Below the pieces are notes generated by a model. It did not search any database, was not told the origin of the DNA, and was given only the letters and a program-made list of their open reading frames with translations. Positions 1 to 9,273 of a stretch of 64,000 bases of DNA are shown here, one piece after another; within the stretch, counting starts at the first letter, position 1, and every line of letters begins with the position of its first letter. This DNA comes from Trebonia sp963767685. GTDB taxonomy: Bacteria > Actinomycetota > Actinomycetes > Streptosporangiales > Streptosporangiaceae. Both the position numbers and the translations under genes were made by a program. The DNA lies in contig CAVYEZ010000018.1 in assembly GCA_963767685.1 (NCBI GenBank), positions 1,364,001 to 1,428,000 of the forward strand, given 5' to 3'.

Positions 1-2
1 CG

Positions 3-281
3 GAGCCGCTGCAGGTGGCGGGGGAGCCCGACGAGAAGTACGCCGACGTCATCCTCGCCCGGGTCGGCGAGCTGTCGGTTGGCCGGGAGATCGCCGCGAT
101 CAAGGCCAAGCTGCAGCGCATGAACCCGGAGGAGGACCAGGCCGCTTACGGCCGCATGTTCGGCGACCTGGTCGCGTTCGAACAGCGCCGCAAGTGGCTG
201 CTCGACCGGGCGACCGGGAGCTTAGATTCCTTACCCGACATACATTGCCGGATGTTCTTACACAGATTGCGTGCAGGTTAA
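3..281 (+). CDS. dnaG: DNA primase, C-terminal end (partial)
   Basis: The frame is open from the first bases of the window to a TAA at 279-281, so only the last ~92 residues of a gene starting upstream are present. The helical stretch VGELSVGREIAAIKAKLQRMNP, with a following DLVAFEQRRKWLLDRA, matches the C-terminal helicase-binding end of actinobacterial DnaG primase. DnaG makes RNA primers at the replication fork and docks on DnaB through this part. The last ~18 residues (DSLPDIHC onward) run past the usual family end and look unconserved. The sigma factor gene follows after 65 bp, an arrangement reminiscent of the macromolecular-synthesis operon. Confidence 0.8.
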   Translation, partial: EPLQVAGEPDEKYADVILARVGELSVGREIAAIKAKLQRMNPEEDQAAYGRMFGDLVAFEQRRKWLLDRATGSLDSLPDIHCRMFLHRLRAG

Positions 282-309
282 ACCTCTGGTCAGAGTAATA
301 AAATTGGGT

Positions 310-324
310 CCCCCGGAACGGGGG
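310..324 (+). terminator. short GC hairpin after dnaG
   Basis: CCCCCG and CGGGGG form a 6-bp stem around a GAA loop in the short gap between dnaG and the sigma factor gene. No clear T-run follows. It may be a weak terminator or attenuator, or may shape the sigma factor leader. Confidence 0.3.
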
Positions 325-346
325 TGACGGGGGGCACACTGGTCGG

Positions 347-1510
<1,164 letters not shown>

Positions 1511-1524
1511 GCTTCACTCAGGAT

Positions 1525-1562
1525 TCGGCCCCTGACCGGCAATGGCGCCGGTCAGGGGCCGA
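1525..1562. terminator. bidirectional terminator between sigma factor and YtxH-like gene
   Basis: A perfect 16-bp inverted repeat (TCGGCCCCTGACCGGC and its complement) encloses a 6-nt loop. It sits 15 bp after the sigma stop codon and 18 bp from the stop of the convergent gene, and is followed by TTTATT on the plus side. It should end transcription from both directions. Confidence 0.85.
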
Positions 1563-1580
1563 TTTATTGGCGCGATAACC

Positions 1581-2027
1581 TCAGGGCGTGTCCGGGGTGT
1601 AGTGCGAGCGGACGCCGTTTACCTGGGACGGCGAGCCCTCGGCCGGGTAGATGAGGTTGCCGTCCGCGTCCACGTTGTCTTGGACAACCGGGTTGGTGTC
1701 CGTTGCGCCGCCGGAGCGTCCCGGCAGCTTGCTCGCCGCCGCCTGCCGCGCGCTCGACACGTACTTCGGCACCTGAGCGGCCTGCGCCTGCGCGGTCTTG
1801 GCCGCGCTCGACGCCGCGTTCTTGGCGTAGTCCGGCGCCTTGGCCGCCGCCGACTTCGCCATCTCGGTGGCCTTGGCCTGGGCGGTGCTGGTCGCCTGCT
1901 GCACCTTCGGGTGCGCGGCGATCTGCTGGCCGTAGCCCACCATCTTGTCGTAAGCGCCGCGACCCGCCCGGGAGCCGGCGACGAAGCCAACTGCGACGCC
2001 CGCGATGAAAACTGCCTTGTATCGCAT
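1581..2027 (-). CDS. YtxH-like membrane-anchored small protein
   Basis: A 148-residue protein beginning MRYKAVFIAGVAVGF, a single N-terminal hydrophobic segment followed by GSRAGR and then a long Ala/Lys/Gln-rich helix. This resembles the YtxH-like family common in Actinobacteria, whose role is not established. The tail (NPVVQDNVDADGNLIYPAE) is polar. The ATG at 2027 is preferred over upstream starts because AAGGGGA lies just before it and the membrane segment then falls at the N terminus. It is convergent with the sigma gene. A stress or envelope role is only an inference from the family. Confidence 0.72.
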   Translation of the reverse strand: MRYKAVFIAGVAVGFVAGSRAGRGAYDKMVGYGQQIAAHPKVQQATSTAQAKATEMAKSAAAKAPDYAKNAASSAAKTAQAQAAQVPKYVSSARQAAASKLPGRSGGATDTNPVVQDNVDADGNLIYPAEGSPSQVNGVRSHYTPDTP

Positions 2028-2302
2028 CTGGTCCCCTTTTTCTCCAGTGCGTGGCGCCGATGGCCGTCCCCAGCCCGAAACCACGACGCCGCATACGTTC
2101 CGGCTGGCCAACGCCTGCGTTGCGTCGGCTCTTCCAGGCTATCTGTCCTTCGTTGGCGGAGACTACCCACCCTGGCCCCGGTTATCCCTGGGGGCTGCGC
2201 GCCGCGCGGCGCCGGATGCCGCGCGCACGCCCCAACATGCGCTAGTCTTATGCGCAGCACGGCAACGGGCTCGGTCTACCGGCCCGTCGTGTTGACGGTC
2301 AA

Positions 2303-2378
2303 TCTGGGGTAGCTCAATCGGCAGAGCCACCGGCTGTTAACCGGTAGGTTGCGAGTTCGAGTCTCGCCCCCAGAGCCA
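2303..2378 (+). tRNA. tRNA-Asn (anticodon GTT)
   Basis: The cloverleaf can be folded by eye. The acceptor arm TCTGGGG pairs with CCCCAGA. The D arm is TAGCTCAATCGGCAGAGC. The anticodon stem ACCGG/CCGGT carries the loop CTGTTAA, giving anticodon GTT. The T arm GCGAG-TTCGAGT-CTCGC is intact. The discriminator is G and the CCA end is encoded. No integrated element is seen at its 3' end. Confidence 0.96.
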
Positions 2379-2487
2379 TAATCGCGATCCGCGGGACTGC
2401 CACCAGGAGCGGCAGGAACGGATCGGCGCTCCCCGGTAGTTTCTTGGCTTACGGAGCCGGCTCGGCGATAGACACAGTTCTGGCGCC

Positions 2488-3669
2488 CTACTGCGCCAGT
2501 CGAGCCTCGGCCATGAGCGCGGCGAGCGGCGGCTCGGGCTGCAGGACGTAAAGGCCTCCGCCGATTCGGTCGGTGACCCACACCAGGCCGCCATCGTCCA
2601 CGAACAGGTCGTTGATCTGTGGTACCGGCTGGCCTGGGGGCGGCTCAGGCACCCAGTGCGCAACCTCCTCCGGCTGGGCCGGGTCGGCCAGGTCGTAGAC
2701 CCGCACCCCCGCGCTGAAGTAGGTGGCGAACACAATCCGCTCGCTACGGTAGGAGTCGGCCTGGTTCTCGTGCAGGTTGTGGGCGCCGAACCGGAACGGC
2801 AGGTCGTCGAACCCGTCCGGGTGTGGGCAGGTGGCCAGCACTCGTGGCGAGCCGCCGGCCACGCTGATCACCCGGACGCACCGCCGGGGTGCCCAGGGGC
2901 CGTCAGTGACCTGCTCATCGGTGGCGACCACCAGGTCCCGGCCCGGGAGCGGCAGGCAGGTATGCGTCGACCCGCCGCCCCAGGCCAGGCGCCCGGCCAG
3001 GCGTGGCCTGGTCAGGTCCGGCACGTCGAGGATGACCATCCCTGCGTCGTCGTACCCAACGTAGGCCCGGTCCCCGGCGATCAGCGCGTGATGCGCGGCG
3101 TAGCGCTCCCGGGACGGCCAGTCCGGCTGCTCGTCCCGCCGCTGGCCCGGCCACCACCACCGAGCGGCCTCGGCGGGCCGGGCGGGGTCGGTCATGTCGA
3201 CCACCACCCAGATGCGGTCGCGGAAGCCCTCGGGGGTGGCGGACATGTGCGCGTACCTGCGGCCAGTCCAAACTACGCGGTGCACGCCGCGCCCGCCGCT
3301 CGGCCAGAACCCGGCCCGGCGCGGGCGCAGTGGGTCTGCTAGATCGTAGACCGCCAGGCCCGCCGAGAACGGCCCGGACATGATGGCCCGGTACGGGAAC
3401 TTTTCGTGGTTGACGAGCAGCAGCCCGTCTGCCACCTGGACCTTGTGGGTGTGCGAGCGCGGCGGCGCGGGCCACTGCGTGACAAGGACGGGGCGGGCCG
3501 GGTCGGCGATATCCAGCACCGAGGTCCCTGTGCCCGTCGTTCCCGTGTGCCCCACGTACAGCGCGTCGCCGCGGCGTATCACCTGCATGCCGTCGCCGTG
3601 GCCGCCGAGGTCGTGGTGGGCCAGCAGCCTCAGGCCTGCGGCGCTGGCGGCCGGTACCCGCGTGCCCAT
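2488..3669 (-). CDS. LVIVD-repeat beta-propeller protein
   Basis: A 393-residue protein with no clear signal peptide, built of repeated blades with the pattern 'v.DiaDParP....w', such as SVLDIADPARPVLV, AVYDLADPLRPRRA, VVVDMTDPARPAEA, VILDVPDLTRPRLA and RVYDLADPAQPEEV. This is the LVIVD repeat, known from surface and cytosolic propellers of unknown function. His-rich spots (HTHKVQ, HHALI, FGAHNLHENQ) could bind a metal, as in selenium-binding-protein-like propellers, but that is inference. It starts 58 bp after the ABC ATPase gene upstream on the same strand, so it is probably the last gene of that transport operon. It may bind or process the imported compound. Confidence 0.75.
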   Translation of the reverse strand: MGTRVPAASAAGLRLLAHHDLGGHGDGMQVIRRGDALYVGHTGTTGTGTSVLDIADPARPVLVTQWPAPPRSHTHKVQVADGLLLVNHEKFPYRAIMSGPFSAGLAVYDLADPLRPRRAGFWPSGGRGVHRVVWTGRRYAHMSATPEGFRDRIWVVVDMTDPARPAEAARWWWPGQRRDEQPDWPSRERYAAHHALIAGDRAYVGYDDAGMVILDVPDLTRPRLAGRLAWGGGSTHTCLPLPGRDLVVATDEQVTDGPWAPRRCVRVISVAGGSPRVLATCPHPDGFDDLPFRFGAHNLHENQADSYRSERIVFATYFSAGVRVYDLADPAQPEEVAHWVPEPPPGQPVPQINDLFVDDGGLVWVTDRIGGGLYVLQPEPPLAALMAEARLAQ

Positions 3670-3727
3670 CAGCCGAGGTTCCTTCCGGTCTTCAGATGGC
3701 CTGCGCCAGCCAGTCCGCCACCATCCT

Positions 3728-4507
3728 TCACGACGACTTCGCGCCGCTCACCGGCCGCGTTCCGCCGCTGTCCCCGTCGTCGGCTCCTTCCCCCTCTTCG
3801 ATCGTCCCGCCCAGGTAGAGCGCGCGCATCTGCGGGTTGGCGAGGATCTCCGAGCCCGTGCCCTCCAGCCTGACCCGCCCGGCCTCCATGACCACGCCGT
3901 GGCTGGCCATCTCCAGGCCGGCCCGGACGTTCTGCTCCACGAGCAGGATGGTCCGGCCGTTGTCCCGCATTTGCTGGATGGTGTCGTATATCAGGCTGGC
4001 TGCCCGCGGCTCCAGGCCCATGGAGGGCTCATCGAGCACGACCAGCGCCGGGTCGAGCATGAGAGCCCGAGCGAACTCGACCATTCGCTGCTGCCCGCCG
4101 GACAACTGCCCTGCCCGCTCACGGGACCGCTCGGCCACGATCGGGAAGTGCTCAGCGAGCGCCGTGATCCGCTTGCGCACCTCGTCGGCGTCGCGCAGCA
4201 GGAAGCCCCCGAGTTCCACGTTCTCCCGCACGGTGAGCTCGGGGAAGAGATTGCGCGACTGCATGATCTGCACGACGCCCGCCTCCAGGATGCGGCGCGG
4301 TGGTGCCCCGCCGATCTCCTGACCGCGGAAGGTCACCGATCCGGCGCGCGGGCGCAGCAGCCCGCTCACCACCTTGAGCAGCGTCGACTTCCCGGCGCCG
4401 TTGGGGCCGACCAGGCACGTGATCGAGCCCTCCGCCACGGTGAGGTTCACGTCGCGCAGCACGTCGCCGCCACCGTAACCGGCGAAGAGGCCTGAGATGG
4501 TCAGCAT
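3728..4507 (-). CDS. branched-chain amino acid-type ABC transporter ATPase (LivF-like)
   Basis: A 259-residue ATPase of the HAAT import family. It has Walker A GPNGAGKST near residue 37, signature LSGGQQRM, Walker B ALVVLDEPSMGLEP and the H-loop region replaced by the LivF-typical ILLVEQNV. The GLEP/EQN pattern identifies LivF rather than LivG. The ATG at 4507 is chosen because the family starts MLTISGL. It lies 1 bp after the LivG stop, so the two are translationally coupled. With LivG it would power uptake through LivH/LivM. The substrate is unknown; HAAT systems also carry amides, urea and aromatic compounds. Confidence 0.9.
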   Translation of the reverse strand: MLTISGLFAGYGGGDVLRDVNLTVAEGSITCLVGPNGAGKSTLLKVVSGLLRPRAGSVTFRGQEIGGAPPRRILEAGVVQIMQSRNLFPELTVRENVELGGFLLRDADEVRKRITALAEHFPIVAERSRERAGQLSGGQQRMVEFARALMLDPALVVLDEPSMGLEPRAASLIYDTIQQMRDNGRTILLVEQNVRAGLEMASHGVVMEAGRVRLEGTGSEILANPQMRALYLGGTIEEGEGADDGDSGGTRPVSGAKSS

Positions 4508-4508
4508 G

Positions 4509-5258
4509 TCAGCGAGTACCCTTCGGGTGGGCGCCGAGATATGCCTCCAGGACGTCGGGGTTGGAGCGAACTTCCTCGGGGGCGCCAGCGGTGAGAGTGC
4601 ACCCCTGGTGCATGACCAGCACCCGGTCACACAGGCCCATCACGAACGACATGTCATGCTCGACGATCACGAACGTGACGCCCTCGGAGTTCAGCGCACG
4701 GATGCGATCGGCCAGGCCGCGAAGCAGGGTCGGGTTAACGCCGCCGGCCGGCTCGTCGAGCAGGATGACCGAGGGCTTGGCGACCACGATGAAGGCGAAC
4801 TCCAGCAACTTCTGCTGCCCGTAGGACAGGCCGCCGGCCGGCTCGTACGCCAGCCGGGTGAGCCCGACGAAATCCAGCACCTCCGTCGCGCGCTCGCGCT
4901 CGGCCGGGGAGTTCCAGCCCCGGACCTGCCCCAGGATGCCTTGCCGCTGCGACGCGACATGCAGGTTCTCCATCACCGTTAGCCGCGGGAAGATGCGCGT
5001 GATCTGGAACGTCCGCCCGAGGCCCATCTCGAAGACGGTCTCCGGCCTGGCGCTAGTGACGTCCGTCCCGCGGAAGGTCACCCGGCCCGCGTCGGCCCTC
5101 TCGTAGCCGCTGATCACGTTGAACAGGGTGGTCTTGCCCGAGCCATTCGGGCCTATCAGGCCGTTGATCGCCCCTTCCTCGAAGGCCATCGTGCACCCGG
5201 CCAGCGCCCGGATCCCGCCATAGGACTTGCTGATGTCCGTCACGTCCAGGATGCTCAT
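4509..5258 (-). CDS. branched-chain amino acid-type ABC transporter ATPase (LivG-like)
   Basis: A 249-residue ATPase starting MSILDVTDISKSYGG, preceded by GGAAGGAG. It has Walker A GPNGSGKTT, the family-typical GLGRTFQITRIFPRLTVMENL, a signature-like LSYGQQKLLE, Walker B VILLDEPAGGVNP and H-loop VEHDMSFVM. It is the partner of the LivF-like protein. The signature LSYGQ instead of LSGGQ is common in LivG proteins. The upstream permease frame runs 206 nt into this gene (see the LivM-like entry). Confidence 0.9.
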   Translation of the reverse strand: MSILDVTDISKSYGGIRALAGCTMAFEEGAINGLIGPNGSGKTTLFNVISGYERADAGRVTFRGTDVTSARPETVFEMGLGRTFQITRIFPRLTVMENLHVASQRQGILGQVRGWNSPAERERATEVLDFVGLTRLAYEPAGGLSYGQQKLLEFAFIVVAKPSVILLDEPAGGVNPTLLRGLADRIRALNSEGVTFVIVEHDMSFVMGLCDRVLVMHQGCTLTAGAPEEVRSNPDVLEAYLGAHPKGTR

Positions 5259-6399
5259 GGCCCGGTCTCCTTCCGTCCGGCTCGTCCGGGCAGCTCTGCC
5301 CCGGCAGCCGGCCGCCGGCCGGAGTCGTGGCCGGCGCCGGGACGCCACCCGGCGGGCCCGCCCCAGCCGCGGCGCGGCGCCTGTTCACCAGGAACCAGCG
5401 CCACAGCCGGATGATGCTCGGGGCTATGCCGCCCGGCAGCAGCCGCAGGATGAGCACAAACAGCACGCCGTAGGCGATAAGGAAGAGGTTGGCGTTGCCG
5501 AACTGAAGGTAGAAGTACTGCTGTAGCGGGATAAGCAGCAGCGCGCCGATGACGGGGCAGGCCAGGGTGCCGATGCCCCCGACGAAGACGAGCACCGCGA
5601 CCGCCAAGTCAAAGTTCGGGTCGAAGCCGAACTGCGGATAGACCGACCCGATGAACGGCGCGTACAGCCCGCCCGCGATGCCGACAAAGAACGCCGAGAT
5701 CACGTAGCCGATCAGCTTGGTCCTGGTGGCATGGATGCCGAGGCCGCGTGCGCGGTCCTCGTCGTCCCTGATCGACAGCAGCCCTAGCCCGAACTTGGAC
5801 CGGCGCACGAACCACGACACCGCGCACGCCACCACGGCGCCGGCCAGCCCCACGTAGTAGAAGGGCTCGTTGAAGTAGGAGCCCTGCCAGGTGGCGATGG
5901 GCATCTCCAGGCCAGCCGACCCGTTCGTCCAGGAGGTCAGGTTGAACGCCAGCAACTGCAGGATGAACATGACCGCGATGGTGAGAACGATGAACGTGTG
6001 CTTGCGGACCCGCAACAGCAGGAACCCGATCGGCACGCCGAGAACGGCGGACACCACGCCGGCCAGCGGGAGCAGGGCGAAGGTGTCCCAGCCCGCCGGC
6101 ACCCTAAGGTGCATGGCCACCAGCGCCACGGTGTACTGCCCGATGCCGTAGTAGGCCGCGTGCCCGATCGAGATGTAGCCCGAATACCCCGAGAAGATGT
6201 TCCAGCCGCAGGCGGCGACCAGGTAGATCATCGTGAAGACGCCGATCGAGGTCACCGCCGGGTTCGTGAAGACCAGCGGGAACAGGGCAAGCGCGGCCAG
6301 CACCACCGCCGTGCCGCCCCAGCGGGCCGGCTTTGGCAGCTCGTAGGGTATGTGCTCGGGCGCGGCAACCCCTACCGCCGTAGCGTCGGTGGCGGTCAC
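5053..6399 (-). CDS. ABC transporter permease (LivM-like), 3' end uncertain
   Basis: The first ~345 residues are a normal LivM permease with about ten membrane segments and the LivM hallmark SGYSGYISIGHAAYYGIGQY. RRSKFGLGLLSIRDDEDRARGLGI is the cytoplasmic coupling loop. The GTG start overlaps the LivH stop as GTGA. After the last membrane segment (LRLLPGGIAPSIIRLWRWF) the frame continues through a low-complexity tail and 206 nt into livG, where it simply reads livG out of frame. In the third frame a TGA sits exactly at the livG start as ATGA. A single-base shift near 5340-5370 would therefore give the usual ~380-residue protein. Either this is a real long overlap or the 3' end is frameshifted. 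Confidence 0.85.
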   Translation of the reverse strand: MTATDATAVGVAAPEHIPYELPKPARWGGTAVVLAALALFPLVFTNPAVTSIGVFTMIYLVAACGWNIFSGYSGYISIGHAAYYGIGQYTVALVAMHLRVPAGWDTFALLPLAGVVSAVLGVPIGFLLLRVRKHTFIVLTIAVMFILQLLAFNLTSWTNGSAGLEMPIATWQGSYFNEPFYYVGLAGAVVACAVSWFVRRSKFGLGLLSIRDDEDRARGLGIHATRTKLIGYVISAFFVGIAGGLYAPFIGSVYPQFGFDPNFDLAVAVLVFVGGIGTLACPVIGALLLIPLQQYFYLQFGNANLFLIAYGVLFVLILRLLPGGIAPSIIRLWRWFLVNRRRAAAGAGPPGGVPAPATTPAGGRLPGQSCPDEPDGRRPGHEHPGRDGHQQVLWRDPGAGRVHDGLRGRGDQRPDRPEWLGQDHPVQRDQRLREGRRGPGDLPRDGRH

Positions 6400-7268
6400 T
6401 GGGCACGCACCGCCTTCCTCCCGAGCAGTCCTTGCGGCCGCAGCAGCAAGATAATGACAAGCACGATGTAGAAGGTGGTCTGGCCCCAGGTCGGCGACCA
6501 GACCACCGCCACCACGTCCTCGATGACCAGCATGAGGACGGACGCGATCAGCGCGCCGCTGAGGCTGCCGAAGCCGCCGAAGATGACGATGGCCAGCAGC
6601 CGGGAGATGAGGTCGTAGGAACTCGCCGCGTCAAAGGAGGTGGTGAGGCCGAACACCATCCCCCCCGCGGCCGCTAGGCCTACGCCGATGCCGAGCGTGA
6701 ACGCGGCGACCCAGTCGGTGTTGATCCCGACGAGCCGGGCCGCGGTCGTGTTCTGCGTTGACGCGCGCAGGCTGCGCCCGAACCTGGTCCGGTAAAGCAG
6801 GAAGTACAGGCCCCCAAGCAGCACTGCGCTCATCGCGAACGCGTAGAGGTAGACGTTCGGGAAGATCAGCGAGCCGAGCCTGACCGAGGAGGTCTCGTAG
6901 GAGGTCTGGATCTGCACCAGGTTGCTGGTGAAGATTAGGTCAAGTACTCCCTCGATTATCGTGCCCACGGCGAACATCGTCAGCAGGGACATGATGACGC
7001 GGTCCTGCTTGATCGGCTTGATCATCGTCCAGTACACCGCGACACCGATGAGAAACATCACCGGAATCGTTATCGGCAGGCTGAGGAACGGATCTATTCT
7101 CAGGTGTGAATAGAGAGCGTAGCTTAGGTAAGCCCCTAGGACGACGAGAATTCCCTGGGCGAAGTTGACGATATCCATTACGCCGAATACCAGCGTCAGG
7201 CCGCAGGCCATCAGCGCATAGAACCCTCCAACCAGTATCCCATCGATGATGGCCTGGAGAATCACCAT
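6396..7268 (-). CDS. ABC transporter permease (LivH-like)
   Basis: A 290-residue permease with eight or so membrane segments. It starts MVILQAIIDGILVGGFYALMACGLTLVFGVM, the standard LivH opening in which the first helix and the NFAQG loop (DIVNFAQGILVVLGAY) are diagnostic. The coupling loop reads RTRFGRSLRASTQNTTAARLVGI. GGGAG precedes the ATG. It is the first membrane gene after the binding protein, which starts 125 bp upstream of it, and it ends in a GTGA overlap with the LivM-like gene. It forms the channel with LivM. Confidence 0.92.
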   Translation of the reverse strand: MVILQAIIDGILVGGFYALMACGLTLVFGVMDIVNFAQGILVVLGAYLSYALYSHLRIDPFLSLPITIPVMFLIGVAVYWTMIKPIKQDRVIMSLLTMFAVGTIIEGVLDLIFTSNLVQIQTSYETSSVRLGSLIFPNVYLYAFAMSAVLLGGLYFLLYRTRFGRSLRASTQNTTAARLVGINTDWVAAFTLGIGVGLAAAGGMVFGLTTSFDAASSYDLISRLLAIVIFGGFGSLSGALIASVLMLVIEDVVAVVWSPTWGQTTFYIVLVIILLLRPQGLLGRKAVRAQ

Positions 7269-7392
7269 CGCTGCGCTCCCTGCCCTTTTGCTTGCTTATT
7301 CCTCCGGAATGAACGAGCGTGGCTCCGGAGCGGATGTGCCGGCTTCTGAGCGGACGCGCCCGTGTCCGATCCGGACACGGGCGCGCCGCCGG

Positions 7393-8655
7393 TCAGGCCC
7401 CCGCGCCCCATGCAGGCTTGACGGCGAGGACCGGCTTCGGGCTGGCCACCCCCGTTGGCAGGATGTCCTGCAGGGTCCCGTTCTGCCACTGGAACACGAA
7501 CGGCGTCGCGGACTCGTTCTCACCGTCTGAAGCGAACTTGACCGGGCCCTGGGCGCTCTGGAAGGTGACGCCGGAATGCAGGTACACCTCGAGGGCGGAG
7601 TTGCTCGTGCTCTTGACGTGGTCGACCGCCTGCGTCAGCACCTGGCCGGTGGCAAAGGCTTCCGCCACGTCGGCGCTGATGTTGTTCGCAGTGCCGCCGA
7701 ACATCTTGAGGTAGAGGCTCACCATCGCGGTGTTCTGGTAATACGTGGAACCCGGGAACCAGGTGTTCGGGACCATGATGCCGCCCGTGTTCGTGGAGCC
7801 GACGGCCTTGACGAACGACGAGCCCTGGTCTGGCCCCGAGGCCTCGATCAGGACCTGCGGGCTGTACTTGTCCTGGATGAAGTCCTGGATGAAGGCATAC
7901 CCGTCCGGCGGCATGGTGCCGAGGACGACCACCTGCGCCTTGGTCGCCGCGATCGCGGACGCGATCGGCGTGAAGTCCGTCGTCTCCAGCGGGTACAGCT
8001 TGTACACCGCGGTGGGGAACCCGTGGGAGGTGAGGTAGGCGCGCGCCCCGTCGAGCATTGGCTGCAGGAAGGGGTCGGTCATCGACGCGTAAGCGACGCT
8101 CACCGGCTTGTGGGTCGCGGCCAGCCACTTGGCGAAGGTGATCAGCTGGTACGTGGCCGAGGCGCTCACGTCGAAGACGTTACGCAAGCCCTGCTGGAAT
8201 ACCGACGGGCCGCCGCCGATGCCCTCGATCATCACGTAGCCGTACCGGTTGGCGATCACCGAGGCGGGCTTGGTGAGCAGCGTCGAGTAGGGGCCGGCCA
8301 CGAAATCCACGTGGTCGACGGTGATGAGCTTCTGGTAGTTGGTGACTACCTGGGTGGGGCTCGAGCCGTCAGACAGGAAGTCCAGGGTGACCTTACGGCC
8401 GAGAATCCCGCCGTGCGCGTTCTGGAATGCCGCCCAGGTCTCGTAGCCCTGTTTGGTGGCCAGGCCGTCGCCCGAGAAGTCGCCAGAGAGCGACACCGAG
8501 ATGCCGACCGTGACTGGGCTGGACGAGTTCGACGAGTTCGACGGCGAACCCGATCCGCACCCGGCGGCCGCCAGGGCGACTACCGCCGCTCCCGCCAGCC
8601 ACATTCCAGTGGCGCGTCTTCCGCGTCGCGCGTCGGCCCACCTACGGATTTTCAT
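7393..8655 (-). CDS. HAAT-family ABC substrate-binding lipoprotein
   Basis: A 420-residue extracytoplasmic binding protein, first gene of the import operon. The N terminus is a lipoprotein signal (MWLAGAAVVALAAAGC, lipid Cys ~33) followed by a Ser/Asn linker. The mature part starts VTVGISVSLSGDFSGDG, typical of type I periplasmic binding proteins of the LivJ/AmiC fold (Peripla_BP_6). AGGAGG lies 12 nt before the ATG. No ligand pocket can be read with confidence. The neighbouring dehydrogenase and creatininase remnant hint at a polyol, amide or amine rather than leucine. A 600-bp control region precedes it. Confidence 0.9.
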   Translation of the reverse strand: MKIRRWADARRGRRATGMWLAGAAVVALAAAGCGSGSPSNSSNSSSPVTVGISVSLSGDFSGDGLATKQGYETWAAFQNAHGGILGRKVTLDFLSDGSSPTQVVTNYQKLITVDHVDFVAGPYSTLLTKPASVIANRYGYVMIEGIGGGPSVFQQGLRNVFDVSASATYQLITFAKWLAATHKPVSVAYASMTDPFLQPMLDGARAYLTSHGFPTAVYKLYPLETTDFTPIASAIAATKAQVVVLGTMPPDGYAFIQDFIQDKYSPQVLIEASGPDQGSSFVKAVGSTNTGGIMVPNTWFPGSTYYQNTAMVSLYLKMFGGTANNISADVAEAFATGQVLTQAVDHVKSTSNSALEVYLHSGVTFQSAQGPVKFASDGENESATPFVFQWQNGTLQDILPTGVASPKPVLAVKPAWGAGA

Positions 8656-9088
8656 GGCATTGATCAACCTCCTGATTCGGGCGGCTGGCCAGACTGGCCA
8701 CCGCTGCCGCATCTCAGCGCACGCTCCCGACAATGACAGCCTGAAAGCTGGATTCCAGGTCCGGTCTTCGCGAATTTTCGATAATGATGCTAAAGCGAAG
8801 AGAGGAAATGCAGATTGATAAAGATGAGGTCGCTAGTGCGCGTAATCCCGGGCGGCGATCAACGTGCCCGTGGCGACCCTGCGCTACCGACTGCCGACCG
8901 GGGCTCAGCCTTCTGCCGACGGTAACTTCCGGTCGCCGTCCGCACAGGCCCGCATTTCCGGCAGGAGCCGCGTGGCATGCCGGGCTAGCACCGGTTGATC
9001 CGCCAGTGCCGAACACTCGACCCTGAGCGCCGACCAGGGTCTTACAGGTCCCTGCGCGCCATGTTTTGATGATATGAACTACGCATTA

Positions 9089-9102
9089 CACAAACGTTTG
9101 CA
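9089..9102. promoter_or_regulatory. LacI-type operator-like palindrome (site 1)
   Basis: The sequence CACAAACGTTTGCA contains the perfect 10-bp palindrome CAAACGTTTG at 9091-9100, with the central CG typical of LacI/CcpA-family operators. It shares its right half (CGTTTGCA) with the site at 10737-10750, so one regulator may bind both. Confidence 0.5.
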
Positions 9103-9133
9103 TTTACGTTACGGTAGAAGAAAAAGGGTGTCA

Positions 9134-9199
9134 ATGGCTCGCGACAGGCGCCTGCCGCCCGCCTTTGGTGATTGCGGCTGCGGCTGCGTCGTCAAGTGA
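9134..9199 (+). CDS. possible 21-residue Cys-rich peptide
   Basis: An ATG 4 nt after AAAAAGGGTGTC opens a 21-codon frame ending DCGCGCVVK before TGA. The same frame stays open beyond the TGA for ~50 codons, into the antisense strand of the dehydrogenase gene. There is no recognisable family and no modification enzyme nearby. It could be chance, a leader peptide or a decayed gene. Low confidence. Confidence 0.18.
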   Translation: MARDRRLPPAFGDCGCGCVVK

Positions 9200-9273
9200 T
9201 TCGAGGTGCACCCGGGGCGACATGAAGAGCTGTTCTGCATCGAGCACGGACGCGAACTGCAGGCGAGCGGCGG

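Larger units (their letters stand above)
8656..9273. promoter_or_regulatory. intergenic control region of the ABC import operon
   Basis: About 620 bp without a convincing gene except a possible tiny ORF at 9134-9199. The part next to the binding-protein gene is AT-richer (8767-8830) and includes the palindrome TTCGCGAA at 8767-8774. A further AT-rich patch at 9065-9120 holds CAAACGTTTG. It probably carries the operon promoter and a repressor site. Confidence 0.5.

Noticed and set aside
2303..2378. tRNA-Asn as an integration site for an element
   Set aside because: No partial tRNA copy or integrase lies near it. The recombinase element uses the reductase gene instead.
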